From: Janthinobacterium lividum
GTDB lineage: Bacteria; Pseudomonadota; Gammaproteobacteria; Burkholderiales; Burkholderiaceae_D
NCBI RefSeq assembly: GCF_011601275.1
Contig: NZ_JAAOLY010000012.1
Span: 1 to 64,000 of the forward strand
DNA: 64,000 bases
Direction of reading: 5' to 3'
In this document: one piece after another, positions 42,411 through 51,473 of the stretch
Layout: the number at the start of each line of letters is the position of its first letter
Numbering within the stretch: position 1 is the stretch's first letter
Translations under genes and position numbers: made by a program
The notes under the pieces: generated by a model
Database searches by the model: none
What the model was told of the DNA's origin: nothing
What the model saw: the letters and a program-made list of their open reading frames with translations, nothing else

Positions 42411-42856
42411 CGCGCTGGCCGGCGCTATTGCTGGTGTTTGCCTGCCATGCGAACGCGGCGCCGCTGTCCTTCGACCTGCCGCGCGTCGATGGCGAAGGCC
42501 GGCTGAAGCTCGGCCAGTTCCAGAACCAGCCAGTGGTGCTGAACTTCTGGGCCAGCAACTGCCTGCCGTGCATCCGGGAGCTGCCGATATTGGATGCCCA
42601 CGCCGCCAAGCAGCCGAAACTTCCCTTCATCGGCATCGCCATCGACACGCGGGCGGCCGCGCAAGCGTTCCTGCGGCAGCACCGGGCCAGCTATCCACAA
42701 GCCCTGGCATCACCCGCCTTGCTGCCCACCTTTGGCAATCAAATCAAGGGCTTGCCGTACACAGTGATTCTAACTTCTCAACATCGGATCTGCACGCGGC
42801 GCCTGGGATCCGTCGATGCGGACTGGCTGGCCAAGGCCGTGGCGGCCTGCGCGTAA
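42407..42856 (+). CDS. TlpA-like thioredoxin-fold protein
   Basis: A 149-residue exported thioredoxin-fold protein: signal peptide (MTRWPALLLVFACHANA), active-site-like CLPC in NFWASNCLPCIREL (about 50-63) and the cis-Pro segment KGLPYTVIL (about 117). TlpA/ResA-type proteins reduce periplasmic disulphides. The ATG at 42407 overlaps the DUF3299 stop as ATGA, so they are translated together. It may keep the Cys pair of the DUF3299 protein reduced (inference). Confidence 0.83.
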   Translation: MTRWPALLLVFACHANAAPLSFDLPRVDGEGRLKLGQFQNQPVVLNFWASNCLPCIRELPILDAHAAKQPKLPFIGIAIDTRAAAQAFLRQHRASYPQALASPALLPTFGNQIKGLPYTVILTSQHRICTRRLGSVDADWLAKAVAACA

Positions 42857-42881
42857 GCCTGTATCCATGCGCCTTGCACGA

Positions 42882-42899
42882 CTGTCATCGCCGCGTCAC
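42882..42899 (+). promoter_or_regulatory. Pho-box-like site upstream of the 5'-nucleotidase
   Basis: CTGTCAT-CGCC-GCGTCAC matches the direct-repeat Pho box (CTGTCAT-N4-CTGTCAC): first half 7 of 7, second 5 of 7. It is 47 bp upstream of the nucleotidase ATG. Confidence 0.55.
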
Positions 42900-42945
42900 A
42901 TGGCGGCGTTACAGTCGCGTCCTTTGAATCTCTGCGAGGGCGGTA

Positions 42946-45042
42946 ATGAAAACAAATAGGGTCATGCTGGCGGCGCTGGCAAGTGCGGGTCTCGTTGCTT
43001 GCAACGGCAGTTCAAACACGGCACCGGCCATTCCCGAAGGCACGACGGTCACCGTGGCATTGCTGGAAACCACCGATATCCACTCGAACGTGTTGAGCTA
43101 TAACTACTATGCGCTGGCCGAAGACACGAGCCTGGGCCTGGAGCGCACGTCGACCCTGATCCAGGCGGCGCGTGCGGAAAATCCGAACAATGTGCTGCTC
43201 GACGATGGCGACGTCATCCAGGGCACCTTGCTGGCCGACCTGCAGGCCGTGGCCGCACCCGTGCCCTGTTCTGGCACCCTGGCCGTGCACAAGGCCATGA
43301 ACGCGCTGAAATACGACGCGGGCGGCATGGGCAACCATGAATTCAACTATGGCTTGCCCTACCTGAGCCAGATCACCAACACGGATTTCGGCATCCCCGG
43401 CGTGGCCAAGCCGACGGGCACTTGCGGCGCGCCCGCCTTCCCTTCCGTGCTGAGCAATGTCGTCGGCGTGAGCAGCGGCAAGCCCATCTTCCAGCCCTAC
43501 GCCCTGCTGCCCCGCGATTTCGCCGCCACGGCGCCCGACGGCAGCAAGCTGACCGTGAAGATCAATGTAGGCGTGCTGAGCTTTGTGCCGCCGCAAATCC
43601 TCGAATGGGACCAGAAAGTGCTCGCCGGCAAAGTCAGCGTGACGGGCGTGCAGGAAGCAGCCAAGCAATATGTGCCGGAATTGCGCAACAAGGGCGCCGA
43701 CCTCGTCGTGGCCCTGTCCCATGGCGGCCTGGACACGAGCGCCTACAGCCCGAAGATGGAAAACGGCAGCTATCACTTGACCAGCACGGGCATCGACGCG
43801 CTGATGATCGGCCACTCGCACTTGATCTTCCCGAAAGGCAAAGAGACGGGCGCGGCCGCGCTGGACGCCTCGTTTGCCGCCTTCCCCGCCAGCGCGAAGA
43901 TCGACGCCGTCAACGGTTTTGTGAACGGCGTGCCCACCGTCATGGCACAAAGCTGGGGCCGCCGTTTGGGCATCATCAAGCTGACGATGGTGTACCAGGC
44001 TGGAAAATGGGTGGTACAGCCGGCCAAGACGACGGTGGAATCGCGCGGCTTCAAGTACACGGACGGCACGACCCTCGTGAAAGCCGACCCGGCCATCGCG
44101 CCGCTCGTAGCCACCGAGCATGCGGCCACCATCGCCTACGCCAAGCAGCCGCTGGGCATCAGCACGGATTTCGAGATGTCGGCCTATTTCGCGCTGGTGG
44201 GCGACGTCAGCGCCATCCAGCTGGTGAACCAGGCACAGCTCGACTACGTGAAGAACTTCATCGCCACCAGCACGGATGCGACCTTGTCCAGCTACAAGAA
44301 CATCCCCGTCATCTCGTGCAGCGCGCCGTTCAAGGCGGGCCGCAACGGGCCGTCGGACTTCACGGACGTGGCCGCGGGCGCGACGCCGGCCGCGCCAATC
44401 GGCTTGCAGGTGCGCAATCCGGGCGATCTGTATTTGTATAGCAATAACAACTTGCAAGCCGTCAAAATCAAGGGCGCGGACTTGAAGGCGTGGCTGGAAA
44501 CGTCGGCCAAGCAATTCGCGCAGATCGATCCGAGCGCCACGGTCGAACAGGATCTGGTGCCGTCGTATGGCACGATCTATAACTATGACGTGTTCTACGC
44601 GGAAAACAATGCCCTCACGTACCAGATCGACGTGACGAAAAAACCGGGCAGCCGCATCGTCAACCTCACGTACAAGGGCGCACCGGTCGCCGATGGCGAT
44701 GATTTCATCGTCGCCACCAACGATTACCGCGCCGGTGGCGGCGGCGCCGTGCCCGGCATCGATGGCAGCAAGACCATCATCAAGTCGCCCGACGCGAATC
44801 AGGCCGTGGTCAGCAATTACCTAGCGTCGCTCAGCACCAAGGGCGGCAAGGTGACGCTGGCAGCCAATGGCAGCGCGCGCAGCTGGAGCTTTGTCAAGAC
44901 GGCCACGGCCGGCCCCGTGATCCTGCGCTCGGCGCCGGGCCACCTGGCGCTGGCGCAAGGCAGCGGCATCGCCAACGTGGCGGCCGAAGGCGGCCTCGAC
45001 GCCAGCGGTTTCGCCAAGTACCGCATCGACCTGAGCAAATAA
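42946..45042 (+). CDS. Bifunctional metallophosphatase/5'-nucleotidase (UshA/CpdB family) lipoprotein
   Basis: A 698-residue exported enzyme with a lipobox (LVAC, Cys at 19). The N-terminal calcineurin-like metallophosphatase has metal motifs LETTDIHSN (about 39), DDGDVIQG (about 87), GNHEFNYG (about 129), ALSHGGLD and GHSHLIFP (about 288). The C-terminal 5'-nucleotidase domain (about 400-640) has NNNLQAVKIKG and TNDYRAGGGG. It releases phosphate from extracellular nucleotides or 2',3'-cyclic nucleotides. The Pho-box-like site and the terminator frame it as a single-gene unit. Confidence 0.88.
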   Translation: MKTNRVMLAALASAGLVACNGSSNTAPAIPEGTTVTVALLETTDIHSNVLSYNYYALAEDTSLGLERTSTLIQAARAENPNNVLLDDGDVIQGTLLADLQAVAAPVPCSGTLAVHKAMNALKYDAGGMGNHEFNYGLPYLSQITNTDFGIPGVAKPTGTCGAPAFPSVLSNVVGVSSGKPIFQPYALLPRDFAATAPDGSKLTVKINVGVLSFVPPQILEWDQKVLAGKVSVTGVQEAAKQYVPELRNKGADLVVALSHGGLDTSAYSPKMENGSYHLTSTGIDALMIGHSHLIFPKGKETGAAALDASFAAFPASAKIDAVNGFVNGVPTVMAQSWGRRLGIIKLTMVYQAGKWVVQPAKTTVESRGFKYTDGTTLVKADPAIAPLVATEHAATIAYAKQPLGISTDFEMSAYFALVGDVSAIQLVNQAQLDYVKNFIATSTDATLSSYKNIPVISCSAPFKAGRNGPSDFTDVAAGATPAAPIGLQVRNPGDLYLYSNNNLQAVKIKGADLKAWLETSAKQFAQIDPSATVEQDLVPSYGTIYNYDVFYAENNALTYQIDVTKKPGSRIVNLTYKGAPVADGDDFIVATNDYRAGGGGAVPGIDGSKTIIKSPDANQAVVSNYLASLSTKGGKVTLAANGSARSWSFVKTATAGPVILRSAPGHLALAQGSGIANVAAEGGLDASGFAKYRIDLSK

Positions 45043-45050
45043 GGTCCATG

Positions 45051-45080
45051 GGCCGGGACTGCGGCAGTTCCGGCCTGTTT
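45051..45080 (+). terminator. Rho-independent terminator of the nucleotidase gene
   Basis: Stem GGCCGGGACT and AGTTCCGGCC (9 of 10 pairs) with loop GCGGC, followed by TGTTTT, just after the stop codon. Confidence 0.8.
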
Positions 45081-45098
45081 TGATGAAAGTTCATCCAG

Positions 45099-45791
45099 AT
45101 GAAACACGCACTCTCCCTTCCCGCCGTCGTGCTGGCTACCGTCCTGGCCGCCTGCCAGTCGCCACCACCACCCACGGCGGCGGAAATCGAAGCCGTGGCC
45201 ATGCATGCGCGCCAGGCGGGCGACCACCAGGCCGAACGCAAGGTACGCAGCTGGGCCGGCAAGGACATGCCCGTCGCCGAGCGCGAACTGGCGCTGATTT
45301 ACCAGGCCCGTCCCGAGCGCCGCGCCGATGCCTTGAGCCTGTTCGAACAGGCGGCCCGCGCCGGAGACACGGAAGCGTCGTTCGAACTGGGCCAGATGCT
45401 GCGCGCGGCCACGCCCGGACAAGCGTGGCTGTGGTACCGGCAAGCGGCGCAGCAAGGCCATGCGAAGGCGGCCCTGATGCTGGGCTTGCTGGCAGCGAAT
45501 GGCGAAGGCGTACCGAAAGACCAGAGTGAAGCGGCACGCTGGCTGGCAAAATCAAGCGAACAGGGCAATCCGCACGCCATGTTTCTACTGTATAACGCCT
45601 ACCGCGAAGGCCGCGGCGTTCCGCGCGACCTGGCCAAGGGCCTTGAGTTGCTGGAAGAAGCCGCCCACCACGAATACCCGCCCGCCATCCAGGAACTGGC
45701 CATGACGGTGCAGGCCGACGACGCCCTGCGCGCCGGCCACCTGATGAAGGAAGCGACGGAGCACCGGCATAACAACTGGAACCGCTTCTAA
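45099..45791 (+). CDS. Sel1-repeat (SLR) lipoprotein
   Basis: A 230-residue protein with signal peptide and lipobox (LAAC, Cys at about 20). About five Sel1-type alpha-helical repeats run from 75 to 190, e.g. GDTEASFELGQML, GHAKAALMLGLLAANGEGV and GNPHAMFLLYNAYREGRGV. Such repeats form scaffolds for protein-protein contacts in the periplasm or cell surface. No enzymatic domain. It lies downstream of the nucleotidase terminator and is probably independent. Confidence 0.85.
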   Translation: MKHALSLPAVVLATVLAACQSPPPPTAAEIEAVAMHARQAGDHQAERKVRSWAGKDMPVAERELALIYQARPERRADALSLFEQAARAGDTEASFELGQMLRAATPGQAWLWYRQAAQQGHAKAALMLGLLAANGEGVPKDQSEAARWLAKSSEQGNPHAMFLLYNAYREGRGVPRDLAKGLELLEEAAHHEYPPAIQELAMTVQADDALRAGHLMKEATEHRHNNWNRF

Positions 45792-46067
45792 CTGGACGAA
45801 AGGCCAGTGGCGCAAGCGCTGCCTGCCTTTATATACTTGCAACTTGCAAGCGTGCGGGAGCGGAGCTGACTCAGCAGTTATGATGCTGGGACGCCGCCTG
45901 TGCTGTCGCAGGCGGCAAGGTATGCCGTCCGCACGAAAAGGTTTACACTAAATTGCATTTTAGAAATTTTACTCTGGACCAGCCCCGGTGAGTTTTCATT
46001 CAACCCAGCCAGTTTGAGTAGCGCCGGTGCGTCCATTGCTCTGCCTAGCCAAGAAAGAAAGAGTCCA

Positions 46068-47504
46068 ATGAAAAAGCTCACCACCGCCTTTGGCGCGCCT
46101 GTCGTCGACAACCAGAACATCCAGACGGCCGGCCCACGCGGCCCCGCCCTGTTGCAAGATGTATGGTTCCTGGAAAAGCTGGCCCACTTCGACCGTGAAG
46201 TGATTCCCGAGCGCCGCATGCATGCCAAGGGATCGGGTGCGCACGGCACGTTTACCGTCACGCACGACATCACGCGCTACACGCGGGCCAAGATTTTTGG
46301 CGCAGTGGGCAAGCAAACGCCGATGTTCGCGCGCTTTTCCACGGTGGCCGGCGAACGGGGCGCGGCCGATGCGGAACGCGACATCCGCGGCTTCGCCCTG
46401 AAGTTTTATACGGAAGAAGGCAACTGGGACCTGGTCGGCAACAACACGCCCGTGTTTTTCATGCGCGACCCATTGAAATTTCCCGATCTGAACCATGCCA
46501 TCAAGCGCGACCCGCGCACGGGCTTGCGCAGCGCCAATAGCAACTGGGATTTCTGGACTTCGCTGCCCGAAGCGCTGCACCAGGTCACGGTGGTGATGAG
46601 CGACCGGGGCTTGCCGCGCAGTTTCCGCCACATGCACGGCTTCGGCAGCCATACCTTCAGCTTCCTGAATGCGCAAAACGAGCGATTCTGGGTCAAGTTC
46701 ACCTTGAAAACCCAGCAAGGGATACAAAACCTGACCGACGCGCAAGCCGAGGAACTGGTCGGCAAGGACCGCGAAAGCTCGCACCGCGACCTGTATGAAA
46801 GCATCGAAAACAAGGATTTCCCCCGCTGGACCCTGTACGTGCAGATCATGCCGGAAAAAGAGGCTGGCACGTATCACCTCAACCCCTTCGACCTGTCGAA
46901 AGTGTGGCCGCACGGCGACTATCCGCTGATCGAAGTGGGCGTGCTGGAACTGAACCGCAATGCCGACAATCATTTCGCGGAAGTGGAACAGGCGGCCTTC
47001 AACCCGGCCAACGTGGTGCCCGGCATCAGCTTTTCGCCGGACAAGATGCTGCAGGGCCGCCTGTTTTCGTATGGCGACGCGCAGCGCTACCGCCTCGGCG
47101 TCAACCACAGCCATATCCCTGTCAACGCGCCGAAATGCCCGTTCCACAGCTACCACCGCGACGGCCAGATGCGCGTCGACGGCAACCAGGGGGGAACGTT
47201 GGGCTATGAGCCGAACAGCGAGCAGGAATGGGCCGAGCAACCCGACTTCCGCGAACCGCCATTGAGCATCGAAGGCGCGGCCGATCACTGGAACCACAGG
47301 GTCGACGAGGACTACTATTCGCAGCCTCGCGCCCTGTTCCGCCTGATGACGCCGGCACAGCAGCAGGCACTGTTCGACAACACGGCGCGCGCCATCTCGG
47401 GCGCTTCGGAGCAAGTCAAGCAACGCCACATCGGCAATTGCACGCTGTGCGACCCCGCCTATGGCACGGGCGTGGCCGAAGCGATCAGCCGCCTGAGCAA
47501 ATAA
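46068..47504 (+). CDS. katA: Monofunctional haem catalase, small-subunit clade
   Basis: A 478-residue catalase, the length of clade 3 small-subunit enzymes. Catalytic His in [12 protein letters not shown] (about 54), Asn in [14 protein letters not shown] (about 127), haem-ligand Tyr in [13 protein letters not shown] (about 337) and the conserved FHSYHRDG (about 360). It converts hydrogen peroxide to water and oxygen in the cytoplasm. The ATG at 46068 follows AAGAAAGAAAGAG. The 276-bp gap upstream shows no gene and no site I can assign with confidence. Confidence 0.93.
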   Translation: MKKLTTAFGAPVVDNQNIQTAGPRGPALLQDVWFLEKLAHFDREVIPERRMHAKGSGAHGTFTVTHDITRYTRAKIFGAVGKQTPMFARFSTVAGERGAADAERDIRGFALKFYTEEGNWDLVGNNTPVFFMRDPLKFPDLNHAIKRDPRTGLRSANSNWDFWTSLPEALHQVTVVMSDRGLPRSFRHMHGFGSHTFSFLNAQNERFWVKFTLKTQQGIQNLTDAQAEELVGKDRESSHRDLYESIENKDFPRWTLYVQIMPEKEAGTYHLNPFDLSKVWPHGDYPLIEVGVLELNRNADNHFAEVEQAAFNPANVVPGISFSPDKMLQGRLFSYGDAQRYRLGVNHSHIPVNAPKCPFHSYHRDGQMRVDGNQGGTLGYEPNSEQEWAEQPDFREPPLSIEGAADHWNHRVDEDYYSQPRALFRLMTPAQQQALFDNTARAISGASEQVKQRHIGNCTLCDPAYGTGVAEAISRLSK

Positions 47505-47522
47505 AGCAGGCGGAAAGGAACC

Positions 47523-47548
47523 CGGAAGGCTTGGCAACAGGCCTTCCG
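47523..47548. terminator. Hairpin between convergent catalase and small-protein genes
   Basis: CGGAAGGC and GCCTTCCG form a perfect 8-bp stem with a 10-nt loop, 19 bp past the catalase stop. There is no T-run, so termination is likely but not certain. It could serve both convergent genes. Confidence 0.5.
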
Positions 47549-47586
47549 CCGCAACGATCAGCGGCCAGGCGGCCAGGCCTGCCTAC

Positions 47587-47919
47587 CTACCAGCGCTGGA
47601 TATCGATCTGGCCAGTGATGCTCGTTTCCACCGGATAGCCCTCGACCTGCGACGGCACGCGCCGCTTGACGGACGAGTCGCGCAAATACACGACGAGCGC
47701 GTCCTTGCCCACGGCCGTGTGTCCCACGCTGACGCCTTCCACGCCGTCGATGGCCATCAGCGCCCGCTCGTTGCGCCGCTTTGCCGCTTCCAGGCGGCCG
47801 TGGGGCGCGGCCGGAGTGTACTGCCCCATGCCCTGTCCAGGAATTTCATCCGGTAAGTACGGCATGGCAGCGTCTTCGAAGACGGCATATGGCGATGGTA
47901 CGAATTTACTGTTTGACAT
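47587..47919 (-). CDS. Small protein resembling the N-terminal domain of the adjacent protease
   Basis: A 110-residue soluble protein. Its C-terminal half (GVEGVSVGHTAVGKDALVVY, then VEGYPVETSITGQIDIQ) follows the pattern of the segment that precedes the chymotrypsin fold in the protease encoded just upstream (PALTLYVAEP ... VPVNIVVTGVIDAQ). It therefore looks like a stand-alone version of that pre-protease domain. An excellent AGGAGG ribosome binding site supports ATG 47919. Same strand as the protease, 149 bp downstream, so co-transcription is possible. Function unknown; an inhibitor or chaperone role is speculation. Confidence 0.6.
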   Translation of the reverse strand: MSNSKFVPSPYAVFEDAAMPYLPDEIPGQGMGQYTPAAPHGRLEAAKRRNERALMAIDGVEGVSVGHTAVGKDALVVYLRDSSVKRRVPSQVEGYPVETSITGQIDIQRW

Positions 47920-48068
47920 GACAACCCTCCTGAGGCATTCCATGATACACCCGGCCATCCGGCGCTGCAGCACCGTTCGCCGGGCACAACCATGCATGGC
48001 TGCGGCCTCCCATACAATCATCATCGTGCAAAAAGCAGCGTTATGCAAGGCGGTATCTGGCAGCGTGC

Positions 48069-49247
48069 TCAAGTGTACAAATTGATGTCGAGCGCCGCCA
48101 CGACCCGCCGCATCTGGTTGGCAAACGTGATGTTATTGCCGCCGGCAAACAGCAGGCCGACGGGATTGCGCTGCTGGTTCCAGGTCCATATGGACGAGCC
48201 GGAATCACCGCCCGCGCTGAATGCCCCGCTCACGCCCGTGATGGCGATCTGGTCCTGGAACAGCGCGATCCTGCCGCCGCCGTAATTGACGTTGATGGTG
48301 GCGCCCAGGCCCGTGATGCGGCCCTGCGTCAATTGCGTGGTGCGACCGGACTTGCCGACCATCATGCCCAACGCGGGTGCCACCAGCGCATTGCTGATAC
48401 GGAAGTAGGCGGGCACGCCGCCGCTCAGGTAGACCAGTTCGGGCCGCACGCGGTCAGGCCAGGCCCAGCCGGTGGCGCAATCGACGTAATTGACGCCGCC
48501 GCTGAAATTGATGGGCACGAAACGCTCGAGCACGGCCACCTGGTCTTGTGGGCAACGTCCCCCGTCGATGGGACCAGGCTGCACGATGCAATCGTTGAAC
48601 ACGCCGCCGTTGGAATTGGCCAGCACGTGATTATTGCTCAGGATCATCAAGCGGCCGCTGCGCGGCGCGCTGCGGCCCACGGCCAGGCAGCCGATGGTGC
48701 CGGCTGTAATGCGGAAATGCCCGACCGACACGCCGCCCGGCGCCGGACGCAAGCGGAAACGGTGCGGTTGCGCGTCGATCACGCCCGTGACGACGATGTT
48801 GACGGGCACCCTGTCGCTGGCCACGGCGCGCACGCCCATGGCCCCCACGATGGCGGCCTTGGCGCGGTCGACGGAGGTGGGTTCGGCCACGTACAGGGTC
48901 AGGGCCGGCAAGCCCGGCTCGCCGGACGAGCTGTCGCTGGCGCCCTCGCCCAGGCCGATGGACACGCCCTGGATATTGCCGCCGTCGCTGAAGGCATCGG
49001 CCGCGCGCACGCCGCCCGCCTGGGAAATACCCTGGCGCATGCCGTCTTCGATGCTGCGCTTGATTTCCAGCAATTCCATGCTGACGCCGCTCAGGGCGTC
49101 GGGTACCTCCGAGACGGACGCGCTCTCGATCGTATTGTCGTCTTCGCCGGGGGCGGCAAACTGGCCCACGGCCTCTTCATCGTCCGCGCTTTGTCCCCTG
49201 CCGCTGCCGCCAGGCGGGGAGCTGAAACCATTCTCGTTACCTATCAT
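48069..49247 (-). CDS. Trypsin/Nal1-like serine protease
   Basis: A 392-residue protein without a signal peptide. N-terminal Gly/Asp-rich tail (1-40), helical segment (about 55-85), a small alpha/beta domain (about 110-175) and a chymotrypsin-like domain. The catalytic His is in LILSNNHVLANS (about 215) and Ser in SAGGDSGSSIW (about 355); the Asp is not certain. Such Nal1-like proteases are often secreted or cell-associated by unclear routes. A GAGGAGA ribosome binding site supports ATG 49247. It is divergent from the PrkA-YhbH-SpoVR operon. Confidence 0.8.
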   Translation of the reverse strand: MIGNENGFSSPPGGSGRGQSADDEEAVGQFAAPGEDDNTIESASVSEVPDALSGVSMELLEIKRSIEDGMRQGISQAGGVRAADAFSDGGNIQGVSIGLGEGASDSSSGEPGLPALTLYVAEPTSVDRAKAAIVGAMGVRAVASDRVPVNIVVTGVIDAQPHRFRLRPAPGGVSVGHFRITAGTIGCLAVGRSAPRSGRLMILSNNHVLANSNGGVFNDCIVQPGPIDGGRCPQDQVAVLERFVPINFSGGVNYVDCATGWAWPDRVRPELVYLSGGVPAYFRISNALVAPALGMMVGKSGRTTQLTQGRITGLGATINVNYGGGRIALFQDQIAITGVSGAFSAGGDSGSSIWTWNQQRNPVGLLFAGGNNITFANQMRRVVAALDINLYT

Positions 49248-49488
49248 TATGTTCTCCTCGTGGGTCGTCGCAAGACCAGTGTGGACGTGCCGCGCAGGCC
49301 TGTATTGATCTGGATTGAACCGCGCTGACGCATGGCTGCCCTGTCTCAATGGGCGCAGCGAGGATAAAAATGGTTCCCTCGTCAAGGTTGAGCGAGATCA
49401 GTCGTGCGGGCAGAGGCAGCGTCGTATACTTGACGGGTAGGCTGGAACTGGGCCTGCACACGGCAGCAACGGTATGGATGGGGAAATA

Positions 49489-51471
49489 ATGACGATTCCT
49501 GGTATGCCACACCAATCCGATGACGACGCGCCTGCGGGCGAGCAAGGCCAGCATGCGGGTTTTGTGCAAGGCATGGCGGCCTGGGCGGAAAAACACCGCA
49601 TCAGTCCCTGGCGTGGCAGTTTTGCCGACTTCATCGAGCAAATCCTGCCCGGCCGCGCAGGCCTGCTGACGCGCAGCGCGCACCAGTATCTGTGGGACAT
49701 GATGCGCTGGAATGGCCAGACCGACGACGGCGGGCGCTTCCGCTGCCGCCTGTTCGACGACGAGCTGTTCGGCATCGACGAGGCGATCGACCGGGTCGCC
49801 GCCTACTTCAAGGCGGCCGCCGCCGGCTCCGAAGTGGGCCGGCGCATGCTGTTGCTGCTGGGCCCGCCATCTGGCGGCAAGTCGACCATGGTGATCCTGC
49901 TCAAGCGGGGGCTGGAAGAATATAGCCACAGCAGTGAAGGCGCGCTATATGGCATCGCCGGCTGTCCCGTGCACGAATCGCCGCTGCATCTGGTGCCGCA
50001 CAGCATGCGCGCCGACTTTCGCGCCAGCTATGATGCCGAACTGCACGGCGAACTGTGTCCCCATTGCCGCGCCCGTCTGGAAGAACAGTACGGGGGCGAC
50101 TTCCTGCGCATGCCCGTCGAGCGCATCCACCTGTCCGAGGCGGGCCGCTGCGGCATCGGCACGTATGCTCCGCACGATCCCACCACGGCCGACCTGGCCG
50201 ACCTCGTGGGCTCCGTCGACCTGTCGAAAGTGGCGCAGTACGGCGACGAAGGCGATCCGCGCGCCTGGTCCTGGTCCGGCGCCGTGTATGCGGCCAGCCG
50301 CGGCATGCTGGAAATGATCGAAATCCTCAAGGTCAAGCGGGAATTTCTCTACCTGCTGCTGACCCTGACGCAGGAAAAAAATGTCAAGGTGTCGCGCTTC
50401 CCCCTGATTTACCTCGATGAAACCATCGTCGCGCACACGAATCTGGCCGAATTTCGCAAATTCCTGCAAGAAAGCGAAAACGAGGCGCTGCTCGACCGCA
50501 TGGTCATCGTGCAAGTGCCCTATACGCTTAATTACCGCGAAGAAGCGCGCATTTACCGCAAGCTGATCCAGGCAGCCGCGCCCGCCTTCCGCGACGTGCA
50601 CCTCGATCCGCACGTGCTGCATGCGGCGGCCGTGTTTGCCATCTTGAGCCGCCTGTCTGACGGTGACGACAAGGAAGCCGAGCTGGTCAAGAAGCTGCGC
50701 ATCTACGCCAACGAAGACGTCGACGACTTGCAGCATGCCGATCTCCACCGCATGCGCGAGCGCGACAAGGCGCCCGACGAAGGCCTGTCGGGCGTGTCGC
50801 CCCGTTTCGTCATCAATGCCCTGTCGCACGCCATCATTTCCGCCCAGCGCAACAGCCTGTCCACCATGGATGTGCTGCTGGCCCTGAAGGACAGCATTGA
50901 AAGCGATGCGCGCATCGAACCGCGGCGCAAACGCCAGTGGATCGATTACCTGGTGCTCACGCGCAAGGATTTCTATAACCGCTGGGTCAAGGCGGACGTG
51001 CACAAGGCCCTGTTCGTGTCGTTCGAGCAGGAAGCGCAAGACTTGCTGAATAAATACCTCGATGAAGTCGAAGCCATGCTCGACAACCGCCAGGTCCGCG
51101 ATCCCATCACCAGCGAAGAGCGCCGTCCCGACGAGCGCTTCCTGCGCGCCGTGGAAGAAAAAATTCATATCAGCGATTCTGGCAAGCAGTCTTTCCGCCA
51201 GGAGGTGGTGCGCAAGGCCATGGGCGCCTTCAAGCGGGGCGAGGCGTTTGGCCTGGGCAGCCATGCGCAATTGCACGATGCAGTACAGCAATATCTGTTC
51301 GAGCAGCGGCGCGACGTGCTGCGTCTGGTGGGTTCAGCCAAGCGCCCCGATGACGACGTGCGGGCCAGGATTTCCGCCGTCGAACAGCGCCTGGTCGACG
51401 AATACGGCTACGACGCCCACAGCGCGCGCGAAGCGCTCAACTACGTGACCACCTTGCTGGCACAGGAATAG
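49489..51471 (+). CDS. prkA: PrkA-family serine protein kinase/AAA protein (YeaG-like)
   Basis: A 660-residue PrkA/YeaG protein: AAA-like N-terminal ATPase domain with Walker A LGPPSGGKSTMVILL (about 121-135) and Walker B-like PLIYLDETIVA, and a C-terminal PrkA domain with a kinase-like fold. It is the first gene of the widely conserved prkA-yhbH-spoVR operon linked to nutrient-limitation and stationary-phase stress responses (yeaG/yeaH/ycgB in E. coli). Start is ATG 49489, after GGGGAA; an ATG at 49474 is also possible. The stop is 2 bp before the next start. Confidence 0.9.
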   Translation: MTIPGMPHQSDDDAPAGEQGQHAGFVQGMAAWAEKHRISPWRGSFADFIEQILPGRAGLLTRSAHQYLWDMMRWNGQTDDGGRFRCRLFDDELFGIDEAIDRVAAYFKAAAAGSEVGRRMLLLLGPPSGGKSTMVILLKRGLEEYSHSSEGALYGIAGCPVHESPLHLVPHSMRADFRASYDAELHGELCPHCRARLEEQYGGDFLRMPVERIHLSEAGRCGIGTYAPHDPTTADLADLVGSVDLSKVAQYGDEGDPRAWSWSGAVYAASRGMLEMIEILKVKREFLYLLLTLTQEKNVKVSRFPLIYLDETIVAHTNLAEFRKFLQESENEALLDRMVIVQVPYTLNYREEARIYRKLIQAAAPAFRDVHLDPHVLHAAAVFAILSRLSDGDDKEAELVKKLRIYANEDVDDLQHADLHRMRERDKAPDEGLSGVSPRFVINALSHAIISAQRNSLSTMDVLLALKDSIESDARIEPRRKRQWIDYLVLTRKDFYNRWVKADVHKALFVSFEQEAQDLLNKYLDEVEAMLDNRQVRDPITSEERRPDERFLRAVEEKIHISDSGKQSFRQEVVRKAMGAFKRGEAFGLGSHAQLHDAVQQYLFEQRRDVLRLVGSAKRPDDDVRARISAVEQRLVDEYGYDAHSAREALNYVTTLLAQE

Positions 51472-51473
51472 CC

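Noticed and set aside
45792-46067. OxyR site upstream of the catalase
   Set aside because: I could not find a convincing set of spaced ATAG/CTAT elements. A TTGCAACTTGCAA repeat near 45838 was noted but has no clear meaning.
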